In this document: positions 15,945 to 24,623 of the stretch, in pieces
How the letters are laid out: each line of letters opens with the position of its first letter
Position numbering within the stretch: position 1 is the first letter of the stretch
Assembly: GCF_013366375.1 (NCBI RefSeq)
Contig: NZ_JABWMJ010000001.1
Coordinates: 434,001-498,000, forward strand
DNA: 64,000 bases
Source: Rhizobacter koreensis
GTDB lineage: Bacteria; Pseudomonadota; Gammaproteobacteria; Burkholderiales; Burkholderiaceae_C
Direction of reading: 5' to 3'
The notes under the pieces: model-generated
The model's database searches: none
What the model was told of the DNA's origin: nothing
Seen by the model: the letters and a program-made list of their open reading frames with translations, nothing else
Made by a program: the position numbers and the translations under genes

Positions 15945-17459
15945 ATGCAGGACATGATCAGCAATCTCGCCCTCGGGTTCGGCGTCGCCTTCACGGTGCA
16001 GAACCTGCTCTACGCCTTCTTCGGCTGCCTCATCGGCACGCTGATCGGCGTGCTTCCCGGCATCGGCCCGGTCGCGACCATCGCGATGCTGCTGCCGTCG
16101 ATCTACGGCCTCGACGCCACGCCGGCGCTCATCATGCTGGCCGGCATCTACTACGGGGCGCAATACGGCGGCTCGACCACCGCGATCCTGATCAACGTGC
16201 CGGGCGAATCGTCGTCGGTCGTGACCGCGATCGACGGCTACCAGATGGCACGCCAGGGCCGTGCCGGCGCCGCCCTCGCCGCGGCCGGACTCGGCTCGTT
16301 CTTCGCCGGTTGCGTGGGCACCGTGATCATCGCGGCGTTCGCGCCGCCGCTCACCGAGCTCGCATTCAAGTTCGGGCCGGCCGAATACTTCTCGCTGATG
16401 GTGCTCGGCCTCATCGGCGCGGTGGTGCTCGCGTCGGGCTCGCTGCTGAAGGCGATTGCGATGATCATCTTCGGCTTGCTGCTCGCGCAGATCAACACCG
16501 ACGTGATCTCGGGTACGGCACGCTACAGCTTCGGCATTCCGGAGCTCACCGACGGCATCAACTTCGTCGCGATCGCGATGGGCATCTTCGGCTTCGGCGA
16601 GATCATCGCCAACCTCGGCCAGCCGGCCGAGAACCGCGAGGTGTTCACCAAGGAGGTCAAGGGCCTCTGGCCGACGATGCAGGACTTCCGCGAGGCCTGG
16701 CCCTCGGTGCTGCGCGGCACCGCGCTCGGCTCGATCCTCGGCGTGCTGCCGGGAGGCGGTGCGCTGCTCGCCTCCTTCGCGTCGTACACGATGGAGAAGA
16801 AGCTCACGCGCAACCCGCGCAAGGAGTTCGGCAAGGGCGCGATCCAGGGCGTCGCCGGCCCCGAATCGGCCAACAACGCCGGCGCGCAGACCTCGTTCAT
16901 CCCGATGCTCACGCTCGGCATTCCGCCCAACGCCGTGATGGCGCTGATGGTCGGCGCGATGACGATCAAGGGCATCCAGCCGGGTCCGCAGGTGATGACC
17001 GGCAATCCCGAGCTGTTCTGGGGCCTGATCGCGTCGATGTGGATCGGCAACGCGATGCTGGTGATCCTGAACCTGCCGCTGATCGGCATCTGGATCAAGC
17101 TGCTGATGGTGCCCTACAAGTTCCTGTTCCCGGCCATCACGCTGTTCTGCTGCATCGGCACCTACACGCTCAACAACAACAGCTTCGACGTGTTCATGAC
17201 TGCCGGTTGCGCGGTGCTCGGCTACATCTTCTTCAAGCTGAGCTGCGAGCCGGCGCCGCTGCTGCTCGGCTTCATCCTCGGCCCGATGATGGAAGAGAAC
17301 CTGCGCCGTGCGCTGCTGCTGTCGCGCGGCGACTGGACCACCTTCGTGACGCGCGGTCTCTCCGCCGGCCTGCTGCTCGCGGCGCTGGCCATGGTCGTGA
17401 TCGTGATGCTGCCGTCGATCAAGAAGAAGCGCGAGGTCGCGTTCCAGGACGCCGACTGA
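15945..17459 (+). CDS. tctA: Tripartite tricarboxylate transporter large permease TctA
   Basis: The 504-residue large membrane subunit with about 11-12 hydrophobic segments. Family motifs include GVLPGIGPVATIAMLLP and GIYYGAQYGGSTTAILINVPG near the N-terminus and the repeat-related GVLPGGGALLASFASY in the second half. GPESANNAGAQTSFIPMLTLGIP and LGFILGPMMEENLRRALLLSRGD are also clear. The full set matches TctA, so the gene is intact. Without an adjacent tctC it presumably uses one of the dispersed Bug-type binding proteins that Burkholderiales carry in large numbers. Confidence 0.96.
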   Translation: MQDMISNLALGFGVAFTVQNLLYAFFGCLIGTLIGVLPGIGPVATIAMLLPSIYGLDATPALIMLAGIYYGAQYGGSTTAILINVPGESSSVVTAIDGYQMARQGRAGAALAAAGLGSFFAGCVGTVIIAAFAPPLTELAFKFGPAEYFSLMVLGLIGAVVLASGSLLKAIAMIIFGLLLAQINTDVISGTARYSFGIPELTDGINFVAIAMGIFGFGEIIANLGQPAENREVFTKEVKGLWPTMQDFREAWPSVLRGTALGSILGVLPGGGALLASFASYTMEKKLTRNPRKEFGKGAIQGVAGPESANNAGAQTSFIPMLTLGIPPNAVMALMVGAMTIKGIQPGPQVMTGNPELFWGLIASMWIGNAMLVILNLPLIGIWIKLLMVPYKFLFPAITLFCCIGTYTLNNNSFDVFMTAGCAVLGYIFFKLSCEPAPLLLGFILGPMMEENLRRALLLSRGDWTTFVTRGLSAGLLLAALAMVVIVMLPSIKKKREVAFQDAD

Positions 17460-17541
17460 CCGCTGCTCCGCTGCGCTGCGCCTCGCGGCGCGTCGCCGCC
17501 AGCCGGCGCGCGTGCTTGCCGCCTGACGGCCGGGCGGCCGG

Positions 17542-18015
17542 CTACTCGCGCGATGCGCGCACGCTCAGCGCAACGATGGCCGCGGCGGCGGCGACGATCA
17601 GCGCGTCCTCGATGAGCCCGCTCCGGGTCTGACCGATGCGCGCCATCGCGCGCTTGCGACCCGCGAGCGTGAGATACGCGAGCGGCACCGCGGTCACGAC
17701 CGCCGCCGCTGCGCCGGACCGCTCGCGGCCGTGCGGCGCCAGCGCCGCACCGGCGATGCCGCTGCTCATCACCCGCGCGAGCAGGCCGAGGAACACCGTC
17801 CGGTCGGGAGCGGTCTTCATCTTGTCGCCGAGCAGCTCGCCCACGCCCATCGCGAGCGCGCCGAACCTGAACAGCGGGCGATCGAGCAGGAAGAGCCGAC
17901 CTGGGGTGCGACGGCCGATGACGCGCGCCGCGGCGATGGTCGCCATCGGCGTCATCGAGCGTGCGCTCGCGACCGCGCCGATGAGGATCGAAGAGAGAAG
18001 TCTCGGGCTGTTCAT
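17542..18015 (-). CDS. DUF4126-type membrane protein
   Basis: 157 residues from the ATG at 18015 (MNSPRLLSSILIGAVASARS). It has three or four hydrophobic stretches and the pattern SARSMTPMATIAAARV plus ALAMGVGELLGDKMKTAPDR that I associate with DUF4126 integral membrane proteins. The C-terminus is hydrophobic (IEDALIVAAAAAIVALSV). Function is unknown. It is convergent with tctA and transcribed toward it. A longer open frame upstream adds 27 residues without hydrophobic or conserved character, so the shorter start is chosen. Confidence 0.7.
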   Translation of the reverse strand: MNSPRLLSSILIGAVASARSMTPMATIAAARVIGRRTPGRLFLLDRPLFRFGALAMGVGELLGDKMKTAPDRTVFLGLLARVMSSGIAGAALAPHGRERSGAAAAVVTAVPLAYLTLAGRKRAMARIGQTRSGLIEDALIVAAAAAIVALSVRASRE

Positions 18016-18129
18016 CGTGTCGAGATACAGGTGCGGCCCCGCGCAGGGAGCGCGCGAGGTCGAACCTGGTCCGGCAATCGACTTGCCCGAAGCCAAGTCA
18101 GGCGCGGCGGACGGTGGCGTCGCGGCGCG

Positions 18130-19605
18130 TCAGGGGCACGCCGCCATTACCTGTGCGACCGCCGCGGTGAGCTTCTTGCCATACGGCACGTGCAGGAACT
18201 CGTTCGGGCCGTGCGCGTTGCTCTTGGGCCCGAGCACGCCGCAGACCATCATCTGCGCGGCCGGGAAGCCCTGCTGCAGCATGCTCATCAACGGGATCGT
18301 GCCGCCCTGGCCGATGTAGCCGCAGGGCGCGCCGAAGTGCGCGTTCGACGCCGCATCCAGCGCGTCTTCCAGCCATGGCGCGAGGCTGGGGGCGTTCCAG
18401 CCGGTCGCGCCCGCTGCGCCGACGCGGCCGTCGGCGTTGAACGTGACCTTCGCCTGGTACGGCGCGTTGTCCTCGAGCAGCGTCTTCAGCGCCGCCGCGG
18501 CCTGGTTGCCGTCGACGAGCGGCGGCAGGCGCAGGCTCAGCTTGAATGCGGTGTAGGGGCGCAGCACGTTGCCCGCATCCTTCATGGCCGGGAAGCCGTC
18601 GACGCCGGTCACGCTGAGCGTCGGGCGCCAGGTGCGGTTGATCAGGCCCTCCACGGGGTCGGTGGTGGTCGGCAGCACGGTCTGACCATCGGCGCCGCAC
18701 GCCCATGGATAGCGCTTCCAGACCTCGTCGCCGAGGATCTGCGCCGCCGCGCGCGCCTGCTCGATGCGGTCGGCCGGAATCTCGCAGTGGAAGCCCTCGG
18801 GCAGCAGGCGCCCGGTCCTCGAGTCCTCGAGGCGGTCGAGCACCTGGCGCAGGATGCGAAAGCTCGACGGCACCAGGCCGCTCGCGTCGCCCGAGTGCAC
18901 GCCTTCGGTCAGCACCTCGACCTTGAGTACGCCGCTCACCATGCCGCGCAGGCTGGTCGTGAGCCAGAGCTGGTCGTAGTTGCCGGCGCCGCTGTCAAGG
19001 CAGACGACGAGCCCGACGTTGCCGAGGCGCGGCCGCAGGGCGTCGAGGTACGCCGGCAGGTCGTACGAGCCGCTCTCCTCGCAGGTTTCGATGAGGCCGA
19101 CGCAGCGTGGCCGCGCGATGCCCTGGCGATCGAGCGCTTCGATCGCGGTGATCGCGGCATAGACCGCGTAGCCGTCGTCGGCGCCGCCGCGACCGTAGAG
19201 CAGGCCGTCGAGGTACTTCGGCGTCCACGGCCCGAGGTCGCTGCGCCAGCCGTTGAACTCGGGCTGCTTGTCGAGGTGGCCGTAGAGACAGATCGTGTCG
19301 GTCGAGCCTGCGCGGGTGGCGGGCACGTCGAAGAAGATGACCGGGGTGCGGCCTTCGAGCCGGATCACCTCGAGCTTGAGGCCCGCGATGCGGCGGCTCT
19401 CGACCCAGCGCGCGGCATCGGTGATCACGCGCTCGATGTAGCCGTTCTGCTGCCAGGCCGCGTCGAACATCGGGCTCTTGGCAGGGATGCCGATGTAGTC
19501 GGTGAGCGCCGGCACGAGCTCGGCGTCCCAGACCTGTTCGACGAACGAGCCGATCGTCGCGGCTTCGTCGGGCTGCACCGGCAGCAGCGGATCGCGTGCG
19601 TTCAT
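18130..19605 (-). CDS. M20-family metallopeptidase
   Basis: A 491-residue dinuclear zinc peptidase of the M20 (CPG2/PepV-like) family, cytoplasmic by appearance. Metal ligands and neighbours are visible in LYGHLDKQPE (first His/Asp), GRGGADDGYAVYAAI (bridging Asp), ETCEESGS (Glu pair), VCLDSG and the C-terminal SNAHGPNE His. The dimerisation domain is present between about residues 215 and 390 (TEGVHSGDASGLVP). The start at 19605 follows AGGAG. Such enzymes cleave dipeptides or N-acyl amino acids; the actual substrate cannot be read from sequence. It stands alone between convergent and divergent neighbours. Confidence 0.9.
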   Translation of the reverse strand: MNARDPLLPVQPDEAATIGSFVEQVWDAELVPALTDYIGIPAKSPMFDAAWQQNGYIERVITDAARWVESRRIAGLKLEVIRLEGRTPVIFFDVPATRAGSTDTICLYGHLDKQPEFNGWRSDLGPWTPKYLDGLLYGRGGADDGYAVYAAITAIEALDRQGIARPRCVGLIETCEESGSYDLPAYLDALRPRLGNVGLVVCLDSGAGNYDQLWLTTSLRGMVSGVLKVEVLTEGVHSGDASGLVPSSFRILRQVLDRLEDSRTGRLLPEGFHCEIPADRIEQARAAAQILGDEVWKRYPWACGADGQTVLPTTTDPVEGLINRTWRPTLSVTGVDGFPAMKDAGNVLRPYTAFKLSLRLPPLVDGNQAAAALKTLLEDNAPYQAKVTFNADGRVGAAGATGWNAPSLAPWLEDALDAASNAHFGAPCGYIGQGGTIPLMSMLQQGFPAAQMMVCGVLGPKSNAHGPNEFLHVPYGKKLTAAVAQVMAACP

Positions 19606-19837
19606 GGCGACTCCTGCGAGATGGGTTGGCAAGTGTAGGTTTTCTGCCTGGGTGCCGAACTCGCGTGGTCTAGTGCCCCGTGAGCGAGGTCGTGCTGGCG
19701 TGATGTCTCGCCGCATCTCCATGACTGCGATTCGTGCGATATCGCGCGCGGGCATCGTCCAAACGGATCGCTGAGGCAGCGTCGCCGCTAGACTCGTTCG
19801 CGAGCTCGCGTGCGTGGGCATCTGGAGAGACTGCCAA

Positions 19838-20464
19838 ATGCCACGATCGAAGCGTTTCCGGGTCGCGCAACGCGCCGCATGTGGCACGACCAGCATGCTG
19901 GGCAGCGCGCTGCTGATCGGGTGTGCGACGCCGCAGTCGACTTCGATCCCGGCTTACGTGGCGCCGGTGGACGGGCCCACCGCGCGCCTCCTGACCCGCA
20001 GCTCGCTGCCCGCCGGGGAACGTTATGGCGTCTTCCTGTATGCCGATGCCGAGGGTTGCCGTGAGCCGCGCCGCGTGGGGATCGCCGAGGGTGATCAAGC
20101 ACTGCCGGCGATGACGCTGCAAGCGGATCGGCCGACCACGATCGAGTTCGCCGCCATGAAGCCGGACCGCGCGATCTGCCGGGTCCGATGGACGTTCGAT
20201 CCGCTGCCGGGAAAAACCTACCTGCTCGCCGGCAGCGCCACCCGCGAGCGCTGCGTCGCGCGCGTCCTCGACGCATCCGATGCCGACGACATCAAGCCCG
20301 AGGCAACCGCACTGTGGCGAAACGGAGGTGCCGCGTCCTGCACGCCCACCGCCGAGCTGCGCGCCAGGCGCTCGTCGAGTCCAGACGCGGAGCGGCTGGA
20401 GCGCGAGGCGGTATTGCGCCCCGGCGCGACGGCGCAAGACCTGCAGGGGCTCACCGGGCGATGA
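19838..20464 (+). CDS. Predicted lipoprotein, unknown function, coupled to a serine protease gene
   Basis: 208 residues starting at the ATG after GGAGAG. The N-terminus is basic (MPRSKRFRV) and reaches a lipobox-like LLIGCATPQS, so it is probably exported and lipidated near Cys29. The rest has a beta-rich look (GERYGVFLYADAEGC, TTIEFAAMKPDRAICRVRWTF, GKTYLLAGSATRERC) with several further cysteines, and a charged C-terminus. I recognise no domain. Its stop overlaps the ATG of the following protease gene by 4 nt, which suggests that the two products act together in the envelope. Confidence 0.75.
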   Translation: MPRSKRFRVAQRAACGTTSMLGSALLIGCATPQSTSIPAYVAPVDGPTARLLTRSSLPAGERYGVFLYADAEGCREPRRVGIAEGDQALPAMTLQADRPTTIEFAAMKPDRAICRVRWTFDPLPGKTYLLAGSATRERCVARVLDASDADDIKPEATALWRNGGAASCTPTAELRARRSSSPDAERLEREAVLRPGATAQDLQGLTGR

Positions 20465-21789
20465 ACCGGCACCACGCCTCGCGCCTCGCGCCGCTGCTCG
20501 GCGTCGCGCTCTTCACGCTGAGCGTTGCTCCAACCGCGCTCGCCTCGACTGCCGCCGACGTGTACGCGAAAGTCTCCGCCGCGGTCTGGAAGGTCATGAC
20601 CTATGACGCCGATGGTCTGCCCCTCGGACAAGGCAGCGCCGTGGTCGTGGGTCGCGAACGGTTGGCCACGAACTGCCATGTGCTCGCCAAGGCCCGTCGC
20701 GTGTCCGTCCGGCACGGTGAGACCACGCTCGATGCGACGTTGGACCTGTGGGACGTGCAGCGCGATCTGTGCCAGCTCAAGGCATCCGGGCTGGCAGCGG
20801 CGCCGGTGAGCTTGGCCGATTCCGGGACGCTGCGCGTGGGACAGGACGTCTACGCCATCGGCAACCCGCGGAAGCTCGATCTCACGCTGAGCGCAGGCCT
20901 GATCTCGTCGCTTCGCAGGAACGCGTCGGGGCACCTTCTTTTGGTGCAGACGAGCGCGTCGATATCCAGCGGCTCGAGCGGCGGCGGCTTGTTCGACGAT
21001 GCGGGACGTCTGGTGGGTCTAACAACGCTCGGCTTGGTCGGCGACGCGCAGAACCTCAACTTCGCGATCCCGGCGGCATGGCTGCTCGAGCTGCCGGAGC
21101 GCCATGCGCGAGCCGAGCGCGAGCAGCTGGAGCGCCGCGAGCCGGCTCGCGGGGAGGTCGCGACGGCCGCCCGCGAACCCGCGACAGGCAATGTGGCTGC
21201 ACCCTCGAGCCCCGCAATCCCTTGCACGCCGATTCCCTGGCGCCGGACGTCGCATCCGGCCGACGCCGCGCATTCGAACCATCCCACGCACAACCCTTGC
21301 AAGCGAGATGACGTGCCTGCGCCGGGGGCCGAGCCACGGGCCAAGCCGCAGCAGCGTGATCCCGGCTCGTCGCCGCAGTCGTCCACGAGCGATGCCGGTG
21401 CGCCACGCACGCGGACGGAACAGCACGCGGGCCTGCCGGTGACCACTGCCGCGGCCGAGCGCGCGCCATTGCCGACCCCGGGGCGTGCGGCGGTCGCGGC
21501 AGAGGCGCGCCCGGACGCGGGTGCAGCGTCCGACGTTCGGCTGAACGACCTCGACCAGCTGCCCTTCAGCACCGAAGAGATGCGGCGCCGCTACAGCTTG
21601 TTCCTGAAGCAACCGGTGCCGCGCGCCTTCGTCATCACGAAGAGCGGCTCGTCGAGGACGGCGAGCGGCGCTGGCGAGCTCACTCCGACCGAGCGTGCGC
21701 TGCGCGAGTGCAGGCAGTCGCTGGTCGGCGAATGCTTCGTCTATGCCGTCGACGAGCGCGTCGTGTACGCGGGCCCGGCCGCTCGATAG
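20461..21789 (+). CDS. Trypsin-like (S1C) serine protease with long disordered linker and C-terminal domain
   Basis: A 442-residue exported protease. After a signal peptide (LLGVALFTLSVAPTALAS) comes a trypsin fold of about 200 residues with an intact triad: His73 (ATNCHVLA), Asp102 (VQRDLCQL) and Ser173 (SSGSSGGGLF). The oxyanion-side GNPRKLDLTLSAG is also typical. There is no PDZ domain. Instead, residues about 230-360 are a Pro/Ala/Arg/Ser-rich low-complexity linker with two cysteines. A small C-terminal domain follows (LPFSTEEMRRRYSLFLKQPVPRAF, CRQSLVGECFVYAVDERVVY). It is translationally coupled to the lipoprotein gene upstream, a plausible activator, anchor or substrate. Confidence 0.85.
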   Translation: MNRHHASRLAPLLGVALFTLSVAPTALASTAADVYAKVSAAVWKVMTYDADGLPLGQGSAVVVGRERLATNCHVLAKARRVSVRHGETTLDATLDLWDVQRDLCQLKASGLAAAPVSLADSGTLRVGQDVYAIGNPRKLDLTLSAGLISSLRRNASGHLLLVQTSASISSGSSGGGLFDDAGRLVGLTTLGLVGDAQNLNFAIPAAWLLELPERHARAEREQLERREPARGEVATAAREPATGNVAAPSSPAIPCTPIPWRRTSHPADAAHSNHPTHNPCKRDDVPAPGAEPRAKPQQRDPGSSPQSSTSDAGAPRTRTEQHAGLPVTTAAAERAPLPTPGRAAVAAEARPDAGAASDVRLNDLDQLPFSTEEMRRRYSLFLKQPVPRAFVITKSGSSRTASGAGELTPTERALRECRQSLVGECFVYAVDERVVYAGPAAR

Positions 21790-21873
21790 CATCGCGCCGC
21801 CGCAGCGAGCCCTGAAGGTGCGCGTGCAACCGCGAGCGCGTCGCGGCCCGCTCGCGGTCCACTCGCCTGCACG

Positions 21874-24471
21874 TCAATACCCGTTCGCCCCGCCCGCGCG
21901 GCGGTAGTCGGCCGCGCCGCGGTACACCGGCAGGCCGTTGACGTCGTAGTCGACCGCGATGCCTGCCAGGCCGCTGGTGAGGCCGGTCTCGCCGAGCGTG
22001 GTCGTCGTGTAGCCGTAGGTCGAGCGCATGCCCGGGATCAGGCCGACGATCGGCTTGCCGCTCTCGACCTGTGCGACCGAGCTGCCGAGGCTCTGGCCGG
22101 TCCAGTTGTCGGCGTTGATCGCGGCCTGGATGTCCATGCCGTAGACCATGTTGCCGAGGAAGGTCTTGACGATGTAGTCGGGGATCGGGCCGCCGCCGGC
22201 CGAGCCCCAGACCAGCCGCACACGGCCGCTCGCGTCGAGGGCGATCGACGGCGCGATCGAGCTGCGCGGGCGCTTGTTCGCGGCGTAGCCGTTGACGTCG
22301 ATGCCCGGGGTGCTGGCGGAGAAGTTCGACATCGCGTTGTTCAGCATCATGCCGGCGGCCTCGATGTGCGCGCCCCAGTGCGTGTTGATCGTCGTCGTCA
22401 TCGCGAGCGCGTTGCCGTAGCCGTCGATGATCGCGAGGCTGCTGGTGGTGTTCCAGTCACCGTCGTGGAGCGGGGTCGCGCTGCGAGGCGTGACGCGGCT
22501 CGCGAAGCGCGTCGCGGCCGCGGGCGCGCTGCGGCTCGCCAGCGGGTCGAACGTTGCCGGGTCGGTGGCCGCGAACGCCGGAATGCCCTGCGCGGTGCCG
22601 CCGGCCGACACGGTGCCGAGCGCCCGTCCGTTGACCAGCGCGGCACGCGCGTCGAGATACGGCGGGCTCAGCAGCGCGGCGACGCGTGCGTTGACGTTCG
22701 AATACGCCGGGTCGCCGACGATGTTGCGGCGGTCGGCATTGGCCAGCCGGCTCGCCTCGAGGGCGAGGTAGTAGAAGCCGGGGGTGGCCCAGGCCTGGTT
22801 CGCGACGCCCAGGCGTTCCAGCAGGCCGAGCGAGTACAGCGTGACGACGCCGCCGAACAGCGGCGCCGGCTGCGTGTAAATGGTCGTACCGAAGTGCTGG
22901 CCGGTGAGCGGCTTCCGCTCGACCGCGCGGTAGTTGGCGAAATCGCTCGCCGCCATCAGGCTGGGGATGCGCGCCGGGATGATCGCCGCCGACGTCGTGC
23001 CGTCGGCGTTGTAGGTCGCCGGCAGGATCGACGTGCAGTTGTTGCTGCCGTCGGGTCGTGTCTTGTCTTCCTGAAAGCGGCGCAGGATCGACGCCGCGAT
23101 CGGCCCGTTCGGGTCGTAGAACGCGGCCGCGCCACCGTCGCGCACCTTGGTCATGGTGTCGGCGAGGGGCAGGTTCCTGATCAGCGTGCCGACCGCGAGC
23201 GGGCGCGTGCCGGTGGCGTCGCTCGGGTCGCAGTAGCGCGCCTTGATGTCCTTGTACTGGCAGCGCACGGCGCCCCAACGGTCGCGCGCGGTGTTCCACC
23301 ACGCCTTGACGCCGCCGGCGTCGAGCGGCTCGCCGGTCTCGTCGTCGAACTGGGTGCCGTCGCTGTACAGCGTGCTGTACATGTAGCGCGTCATCGGAAA
23401 GCCGTTGGTCGCGAGGCCGATCGCCTCGTCCCAGAGCTGGCCCCACGGCTTCTTCCCGTACGCCTGGTGCGCGAGGTCGAGCACCTTGAGCGTACCCGGC
23501 ACGCCGGTCGCGCGGCCCGAGATGTTGGTGTTGCCCTGCTGCGCCGAGATGCTGCCGCCGATCGACTGGCCGCTCCGGCACTGCAGGTCGGACGCGACCG
23601 CCATCTGGTAGATCGACGTGGTGGTCGACGCACCGATGTTGGCCGGCGCGCTGGCAAGCCCGTCGAATGTCCTCACCTTCTTGGTCGCGGCGTCGTACAG
23701 CGTGATCACGCTGCCGCCGGCAAGGCCGGAGGCGAATGGTTCGACCACTCCGAGCACCGCCTGCACGGCGATCGCGGCGTCGACCGCCGAGCCGCCGCGC
23801 GCGAGCACGCGGCACCCTGCGGCGGATGCATTCACGTCCGCCGACGCGACCATCACGTTGGTGCCGACGAGGCCGACGGTCTGCGTGCCGGGTGCGCCGG
23901 CCTGCGCGGTGCACAGGGCGGGGTCAAAGGTGACCACCTGCACCGGCGTGCCGGCCACCGCCCACTGCAGCCCCGCCAGGTCGAACGGCAGCGAGCGATC
24001 GACGCGCAGCGTGATCGTGTCGGCCGGCGTCGCGCTCTCGTTGGCGCCTAGGCTGCCGACCGCGACGCGGCCGTCGACGATGCCGGTGCCGGCGCCGGCA
24101 CCGGTGAGGTTCGCGGTGATGCCCGACTGCGCGACGCTGCCGTTCTGCACCGTCACCTGGAACACGTAGTCGTAGCGCGTGCGATCGACGCGGGTCTCGC
24201 TGACGCGCGTGAGCTTGACGACGGTCGCGGACGCCGCGGCCGCGGGCGTGGCCGCGAGTGCGCGGGCGCTGGGCATGGCGGCCGGCGCCGCGCTCGCGCT
24301 TCGCTCATCGCTGCCGCCACCGCAGGCCGCGAGCGCCGCGACCAGCGGCAGCGCAGCCGCTGTCCGCCAGCACCTCGAGCGGCGATTGACGCCCTCCGCG
24401 CGCGTTGCCAGCAACTCCGCGCCGCGTGCCGTCGTGCCTGCTTCGGGCTGCGCCCGCGACTTCCGAACCAT
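21874..24471 (-). CDS. ggt: Gamma-glutamyltransferase, lipoprotein form with extra N-terminal domain
   Basis: Hydrolyses or transfers gamma-glutamyl groups, for example from glutathione, outside the cytoplasm. The 865-residue precursor has a lipobox (ALAACGGGS, Cys50). A beta-rich domain at about residues 82-180 (VVKLTRVSETRVDRTRYDY, DTITLRVDRSLPFDL) is not part of the GGT core. The Ntn-hydrolase core starts near 205 (NVMVASADVNASAAGCRVL, GGSAVDAAIAVQAVLGVVEP). The autocleavage site and nucleophile is Thr675 (NTTSSLAIID, matching QTTHYSVVD of E. coli). Downstream are the substrate-binding KRPRSSIAPSIAL and GSAGGGPIP. GGGAGG 6 nt before the ATG at 24471 fixes the start. Confidence 0.92.
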   Translation of the reverse strand: MVRKSRAQPEAGTTARGAELLATRAEGVNRRSRCWRTAAALPLVAALAACGGGSDERSASAAPAAMPSARALAATPAAAASATVVKLTRVSETRVDRTRYDYVFQVTVQNGSVAQSGITANLTGAGAGTGIVDGRVAVGSLGANESATPADTITLRVDRSLPFDLAGLQWAVAGTPVQVVTFDPALCTAQAGAPGTQTVGLVGTNVMVASADVNASAAGCRVLARGGSAVDAAIAVQAVLGVVEPFASGLAGGSVITLYDAATKKVRTFDGLASAPANIGASTTTSIYQMAVASDLQCRSGQSIGGSISAQQGNTNISGRATGVPGTLKVLDLAHQAYGKKPWGQLWDEAIGLATNGFPMTRYMYSTLYSDGTQFDDETGEPLDAGGVKAWWNTARDRWGAVRCQYKDIKARYCDPSDATGTRPLAVGTLIRNLPLADTMTKVRDGGAAAFYDPNGPIAASILRRFQEDKTRPDGSNNCTSILPATYNADGTTSAAIIPARIPSLMAASDFANYRAVERKPLTGQHFGTTIYTQPAPLFGGVVTLYSLGLLERLGVANQAWATPGFYYLALEASRLANADRRNIVGDPAYSNVNARVAALLSPPYLDARAALVNGRALGTVSAGGTAQGIPAFAATDPATFDPLASRSAPAAATRFASRVTPRSATPLHDGDWNTTSSLAIIDGYGNALAMTTTINTHWGAHIEAAGMMLNNAMSNFSASTPGIDVNGYAANKRPRSSIAPSIALDASGRVRLVWGSAGGGPIPDYIVKTFLGNMVYGMDIQAAINADNWTGQSLGSSVAQVESGKPIVGLIPGMRSTYGYTTTTLGETGLTSGLAGIAVDYDVNGLPVYRGAADYRRAGGANGY

Positions 24472-24623
24472 CTCGTCCTCCCGTGTTTTCAGGTGCGCGG
24501 GAGCATGCCACGGGGTCGCGGGGCGGTCCACGAAGGTCGCCCTCGCCTTGTACGAGCGGTCGGTGCAGGTCGCGCCCGGCAAGCCGCGACTCGACTCGAG
24601 GCGTGCCCGCCGCCGGCGGGTGC

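Noticed and set aside
24606..24622. CCCGCC-GCC-GGCGGG hairpin after the outer-membrane channel gene as a terminator
   Set aside because: Short stem without a T-run; such GC palindromes are frequent by chance in this composition.
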